Of a stretch of 64,000 nt of DNA, positions 38,901-47,088 are shown piece after piece; position 1 is the first letter of the stretch, and each line of letters opens with the position of its first letter. The notes under the pieces are model-generated. The model saw nothing but the letters and a program-made list of their open reading frames with translations, did not search any database and was not told where the DNA came from. The translations under genes and the position numbers were made by a program. Location of the stretch: positions 1-64,000 of IMG/VR virus record IMGVR_UViG_3300042934_000768. One strand, written 5' to 3'. This DNA comes from a virus.

Positions 38901-39918
38901 TTACGAGCAGCTTCCTCATTTGTTCATGAAGGAGTATCTGCCGATCGGCAAACGGCTTGTGATAGCCGGAACCGCTGAAAAGGGTGCCCTGTACCAGCCG
39001 GTCCAGGTGAGCAGCGAAGAGCAAGCCAAGTATTTATTCGGATCTGGCACCTTGTTGGACCGATATACTGATGCGAAAGCAGGGGCTACCCCAAATGTGT
39101 ATCTTATGAGAATTGAACGTAATGCCTTTCAAGATGTATACCGGGCATTAGCGCCATTCTCATTTGATCTCATATACATCCAAGATTTAACTTTCAACAA
39201 ATTTGATGAGATGCTGCGCTTTGTGGATTTCGCCAAAGAGAAGGAGCAGCAAGGTCAGTTGATCCATGGATTTTTTGAAGTCGATGGGCCAAATGGCATG
39301 GAAGCATACCGTGCGCTATTTCCGTATATCGCTCAGCTTAGCATTCCGACGGAAGACGGCATTGAAGAAACAGGCAAGTACATCTCTCCTGTAGCGGATC
39401 AGTTCAAGGATCGCAAAGCAGCAGCGGTGTATGCCGGTTTGGTGACGGCCCTCGACATCGGGTTAAGTCCGATCAACAAGACGATCGACACCATTGAGCT
39501 CAAGCGGGAATACGAAAACGATCAAATCGTGGAACTGCGCAAGGCGGGCATGGTTTGCTTCAGGAAGAGCTTCAAGAAGGGCGTCGTGTGCGCATCCGCT
39601 ACTTGTGCGGTGGCTACGGAAGGCAGTGTGCATAAGCATATCTCCAATTTCCGGATTGCCCAAGACACGATCCAAGAGGTGGCCGAAGAGCAAAGGGCGT
39701 ACATCGGACGTGTCGGCGTTTCCTATGTCATTTCCGAGCTGGAGGAGATTATCGAGGTGGCTTTGCTTTACAGGGTCAAGCTCGGTCAGCTCCGCCGCTA
39801 CGACTTTGAAGTGACGGCAGATCCGTTAACGGGCGTCATCAACACGCAGCTGGAACTGATTCCGATCTTCTCCGTGCAGAAGATGAACGCCACATCGCTA
39901 GTGAGGGTGAGAGCATGA
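38878..39918 (+). CDS. Tail sheath-like paralogue (346 aa)
   Basis: ATG 38878 follows a GGGGCGG site and overlaps the previous gene. N-terminal GKRLVIAGTAEKG and a C-terminal block ending LELIPIFSVQKMNATSLVRVRA-like pattern match the sheath at 40554 (LELVPQFEVRRFNTSVVLRAA), but the large middle insertions of the true sheath are missing. Inferred: a specialised sheath subunit at the neck or baseplate end of the tail, or a sheath terminator. Short form is real, not truncated: both ends are conserved. Confidence 0.75.
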   Translation: MQPSPNLSYEQLPHLFMKEYLPIGKRLVIAGTAEKGALYQPVQVSSEEQAKYLFGSGTLLDRYTDAKAGATPNVYLMRIERNAFQDVYRALAPFSFDLIYIQDLTFNKFDEMLRFVDFAKEKEQQGQLIHGFFEVDGPNGMEAYRALFPYIAQLSIPTEDGIEETGKYISPVADQFKDRKAAAVYAGLVTALDIGLSPINKTIDTIELKREYENDQIVELRKAGMVCFRKSFKKGVVCASATCAVATEGSVHKHISNFRIAQDTIQEVAEEQRAYIGRVGVSYVISELEEIIEVALLYRVKLGQLRRYDFEVTADPLTGVINTQLELIPIFSVQKMNATSLVRVRA

Positions 39919-40547
39919 CGAAATACGTCGAGGACAATTCAACGATTTTGTTAGACCCCTATGTGGACAATCGTCTGCGATCCGATAAGCCATCAAACTT
40001 TCTTGGGTTTATCGACGAGTTGCGCCGGCTGTGGAAGCTTGCGGGGAAGCCGGGAACCTTTATCCGGCACGAGCCGCTAAAAGAGGATCTTCAGCTCCCG
40101 GCCATCACATTCCGCAAGATTCACCGAAAGGTCAATCCGGAGTTCAAGGACATCAAGCCAAGACACCGAGCCACCATTCGGCATCCCTATCGGCAAGATG
40201 AGTGGGTGGAGCTCAAGGGTCAGATCTTCGATGTGATCGTCGAGTTCCATGTGCTATCGGAAACGGCGGAAGAGGCCGACGAGCTGATCGAAGAGTTGGA
40301 AGAGTTCATCATGATCTACAAAGGATTCTTCAAGCTTCATGGCGTTCAGGAAATGCTCTTTCACCAGCAGTTAGAAGACTCGGTGATCACGGAGTTCAGG
40401 TTCCCAATTGCCTGTCGTCCGATCCAATATACAATGCGGTTCGAGAAAATTCTTCCGGTGTTCTTGAACCAAATTGAGCAAATGCTTGTCCAAGCGAAAG
40501 TCCAAGCCCAAGTTGTCCAGCCAAATGAAATTAATCAAGGAGGATGA
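39915..40547 (+). CDS. Tail completion / terminator-like protein (210 aa)
   Basis: Starts within the last codons of the sheath-like gene. Alpha/beta protein with the ATIRHPYR...VELKGQIFDVIVEFHVLSET pattern common in phage proteins that cap tail tubes before joining. Position between the two sheath-type genes supports a tail-terminator or neck role. Family not certain. Confidence 0.55.
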   Translation: MTKYVEDNSTILLDPYVDNRLRSDKPSNFLGFIDELRRLWKLAGKPGTFIRHEPLKEDLQLPAITFRKIHRKVNPEFKDIKPRHRATIRHPYRQDEWVELKGQIFDVIVEFHVLSETAEEADELIEELEEFIMIYKGFFKLHGVQEMLFHQQLEDSVITEFRFPIACRPIQYTMRFEKILPVFLNQIEQMLVQAKVQAQVVQPNEINQGG

Positions 40548-40553
40548 GTGACA

Positions 40554-43316
40554 ATGGCAACTGAGAATGAAAACCTGCCTGGCGTCAAAGTGACGTATGA
40601 AGATGGCAATCTTTACTCCGGCAGACAAAACCTGCAGGCAAATACGCAATCCATTTTGTTTATTGGTACCGCAGTAGACGGTCCGAGTGGCGAGCCTGTA
40701 AGCGTGCGTGACCTCGGCATCAAAGCAGCTGACAAGCTGTTCGGCGGTCTGATCGATCGCAAAACCAAGCGGCCTCATCAAGCCAGTTTGCTGCGTGGAA
40801 TGTATGAAGCGATTCGTACAGGAAACGAAGACATTCGCTTGCTTCGCATCGGTGGCAGATTTGCAAAGACGGTGTTGCAAGCTAAAGATGTTGCCCGCAA
40901 TATGGAGCAATTCCTGGGAGCTGCAAAAGGTAACGGTGCATTCTCTGCGGAGTTTACCGTTCCGAATAGTGGCATTTTTGTCGGCGTCAACAAAATCGAA
41001 GAAATCCAAAGCGATAATACCGCTGTCAATATGACAATCAATACCGTCGTGGACTCGATCGAGAAGCCATCCGGCAAAGTGAGAGTCAACTTCAAAGCGG
41101 ATAAGCTGCGACCTAACCGTAAGGTGAAAGTGTCCTACGACTATGAAACCCGCAACTACTCGCTTGTTCCGAGATTAAATGCCGGCGTGCCGGATTATTC
41201 GGATCCGGATTACACGCTTACGAAAGACGCTTCTAACAACCACCGCTTCTATTCTGCTCGCAACAACTGGTCGGATAAATTGGAGTCGGGCCATGTGCCG
41301 GTTGTCGTGATCACGAACAACGCTGACGGCATGGTTTACACGATCTCCTCGATGACGCCTTCCGGCGATTACATTTACCGGGTAGGTAAAGGTGGCGTGA
41401 CGGATCCACTGAAAGACGCATGGTCGGCACAAGACTACCGTGACGGCGGCATCTCCTTCACAGCAGCGTATGACGCCGAAGTGACGAAAGGTGTTTACCC
41501 GGCACTGTCTGGCGATATCAAAGTCACTGTGGAATACGCATGGTTCGCTGCATTCCCAGAGGAAGGCTCTTCAGAAGCTACGATCCCAGGTTCGGCTCAG
41601 AACTACAGCTTGAACTATACGCCGCTCGCAAGCGAGTTTGGAGTGTACTACAAGCTGGGTGCGACTCAGGTGGAACTGGCTGAAGGTGTGGATTACGGCG
41701 TAAGCCTCTCGGAGAGAACGGTGACGATCAATGCGGGCGTGGCTCCTGTAGGCGCACAGCTGTACGCCGTTTACAAGACCTCCGCTTCGACGGTGGCTGA
41801 CCCGAAGCTTGAAGTGTACGGGAAATTTCCTGGTTCCACTTACGGCTCGCTGACCGACATCCTGGACAAGACCACAATCCGTGGTGTGGCCATCGAGGTG
41901 GCGGCTGATCCGGAAGATCCAACAGGATACGAAAAGGTCATCACGGTATACAAGCCGGATGAGAAGCGTTTGGCGTATCGTGACACAGCGCTCGTATACC
42001 GCACGAAGAAGTTGGAGCACATCAAGACGATCCGTCAGTTCGTAAATTTCGTCAACACGGATCCTCAAAACAACGTGACGTTCTTGGCTGCTTCTAACGA
42101 GCACGGCAGCGTTCCAGTTCAAGGATTGCTTGTCACAGGCAAGACGTTCCTTGGTCAAGAATCTCCGGGAGTGATGTTCGAAGATCTGTCCAAACCGGCT
42201 GACGATCCTGCTCGTTACCCATGGCTTGGCGATGACGGCGTGTTCGACGTGACGAACAAAGAGCAAATGCAGCGCCTGTACGATTCGCTTGGCGGTAAGT
42301 TTGAGTTTGCTAACGGCGAATACAAGCTGATCGAACAAGGTGTGTACGGCAAGCTCGAAAACTACGTGGTTGACGAGATCGTGCTGCTTGATGTGTTCGC
42401 CAACACCGTCATTGATCCGGTTGTTCCGGAGAAGAGCTTCGCTAACCAACTTGCCTACCACTGCGCAACGGTGACGGCAAAGACATGGGAGACGATCGGT
42501 ACGATCGCTGTGGCGCCAGCGCTGAGCTCCTCGCTCGTGGATGTGCAAGAGTACATCGACGTGCTGACGAAGCCGGGGTTCCTGGACGGCGAGGAAAACG
42601 ATGAGAAACGTGCCCGCTATGAGAGAGCCGGCATTCGGACCGACTACGTGAATGAGCATTACGTTTACGTTGATGCCACTCATGAATATGTCCTGAACGA
42701 AGAAGGCGATCGCATCGACATCGGCCGCTACGCCAACATCGTATTCGGACCAGAGATCGGTCTTTCCAGCGACAAGCTCGGTAACTACGTTACCAGCGGC
42801 GCAGCCGTTTACTCGGCACTGATCTCGACGCTGCCACCAGAGGTATCGACTACCAACCGTGTGGTTGAGGTGATCAAAGGGCTCCGTTACAAGCTATCCG
42901 AAGCGCAGCACAACCAGCTGAGCAATGGCCGCTTTGTAACTTTCGCTGATCAAATCAACCAGTCGAACATCGTAAAGTACGTGGTCAAAGACGGCGTTAC
43001 TGCAGCTCTCCCGAGCTCCGACTACTCCCGACTTTCCACGCTGCGGATCGTACACGCTGCCGTGCAGCTGGTTCGCCGCAAAGCAAATCCGTTCATCGGG
43101 TTGCCAAACGGTTTGGCGCAGCGCAACGCACTGTCGGCGGAAATCCAAGCGGGCCTCGATCGGTTGAAAGAGCTGGGCGTCCTCCAGCGCTTCAAGTTCA
43201 CCATCTTCAGCTCCGTGCAGGATAAGGTTCTGGGTAATGCCTTTATTACTCTTGAGCTGGTGCCGCAGTTCGAAGTTCGCAGATTCAACACCTCGGTGGT
43301 TCTGAGGGCTGCGTAA
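40554..43316 (+). CDS. Tail sheath protein
   Basis: A 920-aa protein, ATG 40554 behind AAGGAGG. Hallmarks of contractile sheath: LPGVKVTYEDGN opening, SILFIGTAVDGPSGEPV strand, and a C-terminal domain with NPFIGLPNG ... LELVPQFEVRRFNTSVVLRAA. It is larger than the ~500-700 aa of most sheaths owing to beta-rich insertions (~165-430) likely exposed on the tail surface. Established: contraction drives the tube through the envelope. Followed by a hairpin and the tube genes. Confidence 0.92.
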   Translation: MATENENLPGVKVTYEDGNLYSGRQNLQANTQSILFIGTAVDGPSGEPVSVRDLGIKAADKLFGGLIDRKTKRPHQASLLRGMYEAIRTGNEDIRLLRIGGRFAKTVLQAKDVARNMEQFLGAAKGNGAFSAEFTVPNSGIFVGVNKIEEIQSDNTAVNMTINTVVDSIEKPSGKVRVNFKADKLRPNRKVKVSYDYETRNYSLVPRLNAGVPDYSDPDYTLTKDASNNHRFYSARNNWSDKLESGHVPVVVITNNADGMVYTISSMTPSGDYIYRVGKGGVTDPLKDAWSAQDYRDGGISFTAAYDAEVTKGVYPALSGDIKVTVEYAWFAAFPEEGSSEATIPGSAQNYSLNYTPLASEFGVYYKLGATQVELAEGVDYGVSLSERTVTINAGVAPVGAQLYAVYKTSASTVADPKLEVYGKFPGSTYGSLTDILDKTTIRGVAIEVAADPEDPTGYEKVITVYKPDEKRLAYRDTALVYRTKKLEHIKTIRQFVNFVNTDPQNNVTFLAASNEHGSVPVQGLLVTGKTFLGQESPGVMFEDLSKPADDPARYPWLGDDGVFDVTNKEQMQRLYDSLGGKFEFANGEYKLIEQGVYGKLENYVVDEIVLLDVFANTVIDPVVPEKSFANQLAYHCATVTAKTWETIGTIAVAPALSSSLVDVQEYIDVLTKPGFLDGEENDEKRARYERAGIRTDYVNEHYVYVDATHEYVLNEEGDRIDIGRYANIVFGPEIGLSSDKLGNYVTSGAAVYSALISTLPPEVSTTNRVVEVIKGLRYKLSEAQHNQLSNGRFVTFADQINQSNIVKYVVKDGVTAALPSSDYSRLSTLRIVHAAVQLVRRKANPFIGLPNGLAQRNALSAEIQAGLDRLKELGVLQRFKFTIFSSVQDKVLGNAFITLELVPQFEVRRFNTSVVLRAA

Positions 43317-43324
43317 TGCATTGC
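43313..43324 (+). promoter_or_regulatory. Palindrome variant at the end of the sheath gene
   Basis: GTAATGCATTGC, one mismatch from the palindrome, covering the sheath stop codon and lying upstream of the tube genes. No convincing -10 was seen close by, so this copy is less secure. Confidence 0.4.
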
Positions 43325-43330
43325 AACAAA

Positions 43331-43356
43331 GAGGAAGGGCCCACAAGGCCCTCCTC
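43331..43356 (+). other. Intergenic hairpin between sheath and tube genes
   Basis: GAGG-A-AGGGCC pairs with GGCCCT-CCTC around a 5-nt loop. No T-run follows. Probably a partial terminator or mRNA stabiliser adjusting tube versus sheath expression. Confidence 0.5.
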
Positions 43357-43382
43357 ATACTTGATAAAGGAGTGAAACAATC

Positions 43383-44108
43383 ATGTCGTTCGATATGGAG
43401 CAATACACCAGAACGTTTAGCTCGTTCGCCGGCGCTGACATCGTGGCAACGTTTAATGGTCGCCTCATCGGCGAGCTTCAAGCCATCACCTATTCCGTCG
43501 TTCGGGAAGTCGCTCCGATCTACACCATGGGGTCGCCGGATCCTCGGGCTTACTCCAGAAACAAGCGGGGCATCAGCGGCAGTATGATCTTCACCATGTT
43601 TGATCGTGACGCTCTGATGGAAGAAATGAAGAAGTCCTATGAGGGAGCTCCGGACCTCATGACGTTCCAGCAATACCAATGGAACGTAGGTGCTGCGGAA
43701 AACCAAATCTTGAGCGGCCTGCAAGCAGCGAAGAGCACGGGTGGATACGGCATCGAAACGTGGGATGAACAAATGACCAAGCTGGGCTACGGCGCAGTTC
43801 AAGGCCAACAAGGCTTCAGTGCCGACGGCTTGACTGGATTCTACGTTCCGGAATATGCCGATCAACTGATGCCATTCAATATCGCCATCACCGGCGCCAA
43901 CGAGTTCGGCCAGCGTATGGGAATGGAGCTGTACGGCATCCAAATCTTGAACTCCGGAAGCGGATTCTCGGTTGACGATGTGGTTGCAGCAACGGCTTAC
44001 ACGTTCGTGGCTCGTAAGATCAAAGGCGTTGAGCGCAAAGCCAACCTCCGCACGACGGGTCAAAGCAGCGCTAACACGGCTGCCGGTGAATCTTATCAGA
44101 TTGTATAA
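43383..44108 (+). CDS. Tail tube protein, first of three tandem paralogues
   Basis: A 241-aa protein with AAAGGAGTG. Motifs shared with the next two genes: FAGADIVATFNG, then LQAITYSVVREVAPIYTMG, a RGISGSM strand, and INGANEFG-like region followed by LYGI. Established: contractile-tail tube proteins polymerise inside the sheath. The strong terminator right after it and the spacing suggest it is the most abundant of the three, the main tube subunit. Confidence 0.8.
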   Translation: MSFDMEQYTRTFSSFAGADIVATFNGRLIGELQAITYSVVREVAPIYTMGSPDPRAYSRNKRGISGSMIFTMFDRDALMEEMKKSYEGAPDLMTFQQYQWNVGAAENQILSGLQAAKSTGGYGIETWDEQMTKLGYGAVQGQQGFSADGLTGFYVPEYADQLMPFNIAITGANEFGQRMGMELYGIQILNSGSGFSVDDVVAATAYTFVARKIKGVERKANLRTTGQSSANTAAGESYQIV

Positions 44109-44126
44109 GGTTGACGGCATTCCCTT

Positions 44127-44151
44127 GGGGCAGCACTTTGCTGCCCCTTTT
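44127..44151 (+). terminator. Terminator after the main tube gene
   Basis: 8-bp stem GGGGCAGC/GCTGCCCC, 5-nt loop and TTTT. Could be a partial terminator lowering expression of the following tube paralogues. Confidence 0.8.
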
Positions 44152-44177
44152 ACATAACAGGGAAAGGAGTGAGGGCA

Positions 44178-44681
44178 ATGTACAGGCGACCAACTGATGT
44201 TGAAGGATTCCACCAGACGCTTACCAGTTATGCCGGTAATGACATGGTGGCCACTTTGAACATTCCCGGAAAGGGGCCACTGGTGTTTGGAAACCTATCC
44301 AGCATTTCTTATTCCGTCTACCGGGCCAAGTATCCGGTGCTGGCACTCGGCCGGGTGACACCGAAAGGATTCACCAGGGGTATGCGCACCGTCAGCGGGA
44401 TTATGCAGTTCACGGACTTTGATGAAACGATCGTCTACCGATGCCTCGAAGAGATCCGAGAGATGGGCTATAAAGTGCTGATGGACGAGATGCCCATGTT
44501 TGACGTGACGATCTCAATGGCCAATGAGTTCGGCAGCAAAAGCAAGATGACCATCTACGGGATCACGACCTATACAGAAGGAAAAGTGATGGGCATCAAC
44601 AGCATGTTCACGGAGAGTGTCTATGAGTTTTATGCGCTGGACATCGATCCGCTGACACGAGTGGACCGATTAGGAGGATGA
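44178..44681 (+). CDS. Tail tube paralogue 2 (167 aa)
   Basis: ATG 44178 after AAAGGAGTG. Shares with the first tube: YAGNDMVATLN, LSSISYSVYRAKYPVLALG, RTVSGIMQFTDFD, SMANEFGS and YGI. Lacks the ~55-residue insertion of the first. Inferred: tube initiator or terminator ring, or a hub-adjacent ring. Confidence 0.75.
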   Translation: MYRRPTDVEGFHQTLTSYAGNDMVATLNIPGKGPLVFGNLSSISYSVYRAKYPVLALGRVTPKGFTRGMRTVSGIMQFTDFDETIVYRCLEEIREMGYKVLMDEMPMFDVTISMANEFGSKSKMTIYGITTYTEGKVMGINSMFTESVYEFYALDIDPLTRVDRLGG

Positions 44682-44687
44682 TGAACA

Positions 44688-45458
44688 ATGTATGGACGTA
44701 AACCCGCTCCGCAGGGAAATCCTTATGCCCGCCCAAACACCAGAGTCGAATACCAGATCTTCAATGAGGACTACTTTTCCGGTGCTGATGTCCATTTGTA
44801 CTTCGGCAATATCTGGGTCGATGAAGCCGTCAGTTTGAATTTTCAGCTCCAGGAGAGCGTGCTGCCGATTTTCGGATATAACTCCTACACCTTTGATGCG
44901 ATCTCCAGGGGACAACGCATTGTTCAAGGCAGTTTTGCCATCAACTTCAAATCGGTGGGCTATCTGCAGACCATTTTGCTAAATGCCAATGCAATTGAGT
45001 ATGCGGTGGCACAGGCCGAGCAGAGCGGGACGATCAAGCCGGAAGATTTCCAGCAATACAAACTGGATGAGATCCTACAGCTTGCTGGAAAAACCGGCTT
45101 TGACGAGATCGCTGACGAATACGAGAAGGCGCTGTGGGGAGTTCAAGAAGATACCAACAGCATCCTCTCCTATGGAAACCGCCCATACTTCCCGCAGACG
45201 CAATATGGGTTCGACATCAAAGTGAACTACGGGGCCGTCTCGGAATCCATGCGTCCGGAGATCCAGAACTACCCGACGACCAGCTACCAGGGAGTGAAGC
45301 CAATGCTAACGGTCGAGACCCTAAACGGTGTGCAGCTGACCGGCATGGTAAAGCAAGGCATTGGAACCAGCTCCGACGGGGCACCGATTACCGAGCATTA
45401 TAGTTTTATGGCCAGAGACTTAAATGGGCCTTTATATGTACAGCAAAAACGTATATAA
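44688..45458 (+). CDS. Tail tube paralogue 3 (256 aa)
   Basis: Starts 6 nt after the previous stop with AGGAGG. Shares the core VSLNFQLQESVLPIFGYNS, RGQRIVQGSFAINF and the C-terminal strand VQLTGM pattern with the other two, but carries its own ~90-residue insertion in the middle. Probably a distinct ring of the tail tube or baseplate. The last codons overlap the next promoter. Confidence 0.7.
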   Translation: MYGRKPAPQGNPYARPNTRVEYQIFNEDYFSGADVHLYFGNIWVDEAVSLNFQLQESVLPIFGYNSYTFDAISRGQRIVQGSFAINFKSVGYLQTILLNANAIEYAVAQAEQSGTIKPEDFQQYKLDEILQLAGKTGFDEIADEYEKALWGVQEDTNSILSYGNRPYFPQTQYGFDIKVNYGAVSESMRPEIQNYPTTSYQGVKPMLTVETLNGVQLTGMVKQGIGTSSDGAPITEHYSFMARDLNGPLYVQQKRI

Positions 45459-45475
45459 TATGTGTAATGCATTAC
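45454..45475 (+). promoter_or_regulatory. Promoter with perfect palindrome at +1 before the chaperones
   Basis: TATAAT at 45454-45459 and a perfect GTAATGCATTAC at 45464-45475; a weak TTTATA lies 17 nt upstream of the -10. Same architecture as at 7763-7811. Confidence 0.7.
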
Positions 45476-45494
45476 GTAAATGGGAGGAAAACAG

Positions 45495-46022
45495 ATGAAG
45501 GCCAAGGATAAAGTCATTGGGAAACAATTGGACCTGTTTGAAGGCGCACAGACAGAAGGGGAAACTGGCACCGGCCAAGCAGCAGGAACAAAGCCGCAGG
45601 CGCCTGTCGCACCGCCAAGCGATCCGCAAGCTCCGGGGGACCAAGAAGAAGTGGAGCGCATCGAGATCGCTTACGGTTACACGCAAGAGGAACTGAACGA
45701 AGCCATTTTCCCTGGCGGACCAAGCCGGCTTGAAGTCGAGCAGTGGAAGGAAAAATACAAAGGTGTGTACTTTACTCCATTTGATGATGAAGTGTTTGTA
45801 TGGCGCACCCTGGAGCGTCCGGAGTACCGGGAAGTTCTGGCTGATCGAACGCTGACGCAGCTGGACCGTGAAGAAATCTACACCGAAAAATGCGTGTTGT
45901 TCCCACGCAATTACACGAGGGATAAAATGCGTGATGATAAAGCGGGGATCCCAAGCTTGCTGTCTGAGTTTATCATGGATAAATCCGGTTTCGTGGCGCA
46001 GAGCGCTCCAATCAAATTGTAA
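45495..46022 (+). CDS. Tail assembly chaperone-like protein 1
   Basis: ATG 45495 after GGGAGG; 175 aa. A Pro/Ala-rich linker precedes a domain shared with the next gene: VEQWKEKYKGVYFTPFDDEVF ... RPEYREV, then YTEKCVLFP and a LLSEFIMDKSGF end. Position between tube and tape-measure genes is where phages encode tail assembly chaperones. Inferred to coat the tape measure during tail assembly. No frameshift site is needed to connect it to the next gene. Confidence 0.65.
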   Translation: MKAKDKVIGKQLDLFEGAQTEGETGTGQAAGTKPQAPVAPPSDPQAPGDQEEVERIEIAYGYTQEELNEAIFPGGPSRLEVEQWKEKYKGVYFTPFDDEVFVWRTLERPEYREVLADRTLTQLDREEIYTEKCVLFPRNYTRDKMRDDKAGIPSLLSEFIMDKSGFVAQSAPIKL

Positions 46023-46081
46023 GATACTACTCAGGCAGGGCATCCGTCCTGCTTGTTGTCTATGTAAAGAGGTGTATCCAG

Positions 46082-46927
46082 ATGGTGACGGCTCGTCAGA
46101 TTCAAAAATGGAAGAACAAATATGATGAGGTCTTCAAGGTTCCGATTCTGGATACCGAGTTCTACTTCCGGCCACTGAGCCGGGAGGAGTACCGGGAGAT
46201 CGTAACGCAAGAGCTTCCGATCGGGGAGTTCCAGGAAGCTGTGTGCGGGATTGGTGTCCTATGGCCAGCGGGCTTTGACTTCGCTCACGGCAAGGCCGGT
46301 TTCGCAGACACCCTATTCGATATCATTTTGGACGTATCTGGGCTCCATGTCGGTCAGGCGCAAGTTATTCTGAACGAGTGCCGGGGAGACATGTTCATCT
46401 TCGACAACCTGGTGGACTGCCTCATTCATGAAGCTTTTCCTGAATACAAAATCGAAGACATCAAGCATTGGACGGTCCGCAAAACAATGTGGCATGCATC
46501 ACGAGCAGAGTATGTGCTACAGGCGCTGCGGGGCGTGCAGCTTGTTCCTATCGACCAGCAAGCCCAGCGCATGCTCGAAACGCAGCAGAAGTTTGAGCAA
46601 CAGCAGCAGCAAGCGGCGCAGCTGTCCCCGCCAAAGCAGCCGAAGATGTCGCCGCAGGAGCGGGCGATGAACTCGCCGCTTGCACGTCCAGAAGAGCCGC
46701 CGGTGCCGATACAGCGGCCGCAGCAACAGCCCGGACAGCCACCGGAGCGAGTGGAGTTAAGCGAGGAAGAAGCGATGCGCATGCTGCAGCAGGCCATGTC
46801 CAGCCACCCGCAAGGCGGCCGTCAGATCGATGTGAGGCGAGAACACAATCCGGCCGGTCCTGCAGAGATGTTCCCGGAGCTCAATTGGTTCAGAGCCGAG
46901 GAAGAGCTGAAAGGGGAGTACGATTGA
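46082..46927 (+). CDS. Tail assembly chaperone-like protein 2, with Gln/Pro-rich tail
   Basis: A 281-aa protein. Residues 1-110 align in pattern with chaperone 1 (IQKWKNKYDEVFKVP, FYFRPLSREEYREI, GVLWPAGF, ILDVSGL). Residues ~165-225 form a Gln- and Pro-rich linker, followed by an acidic end. In many phages the second chaperone form is made by frameshifting; here it is a separate, longer paralogue. Stop overlaps the next ATG (ATGA). Confidence 0.65.
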   Translation: MVTARQIQKWKNKYDEVFKVPILDTEFYFRPLSREEYREIVTQELPIGEFQEAVCGIGVLWPAGFDFAHGKAGFADTLFDIILDVSGLHVGQAQVILNECRGDMFIFDNLVDCLIHEAFPEYKIEDIKHWTVRKTMWHASRAEYVLQALRGVQLVPIDQQAQRMLETQQKFEQQQQQAAQLSPPKQPKMSPQERAMNSPLARPEEPPVPIQRPQQQPGQPPERVELSEEEAMRMLQQAMSSHPQGGRQIDVRREHNPAGPAEMFPELNWFRAEEELKGEYD

Positions 46928-47076
46928 TGTTCAAACTCTATGAGGTCGTCTCCCTAATATATAAAGACCGGCGGGTTAATCGCAAGTACGGAGCAGGTCA
47001 ATGGTGCATCCAGGACGCATGGGAGATCTATTTTCAAAGATGGTATGAGAAGGCAGGATCCTGCGTGCCAGGGTAA
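46927..47076 (+). CDS. Small aromatic protein (49 aa)
   Basis: ATG overlaps the chaperone stop; ends 12 nt before the large tail gene. Rich in Tyr, Trp and Arg (EIYFQRWYEKAG), with two Cys. Packed position and coupled start support it as real. Function unknown, presumably tail assembly. Confidence 0.55.
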   Translation: MFKLYEVVSLIYKDRRVNRKYGAGQWCIQDAWEIYFQRWYEKAGSCVPG

Positions 47077-47088
47077 AGGAGTGTTCGT

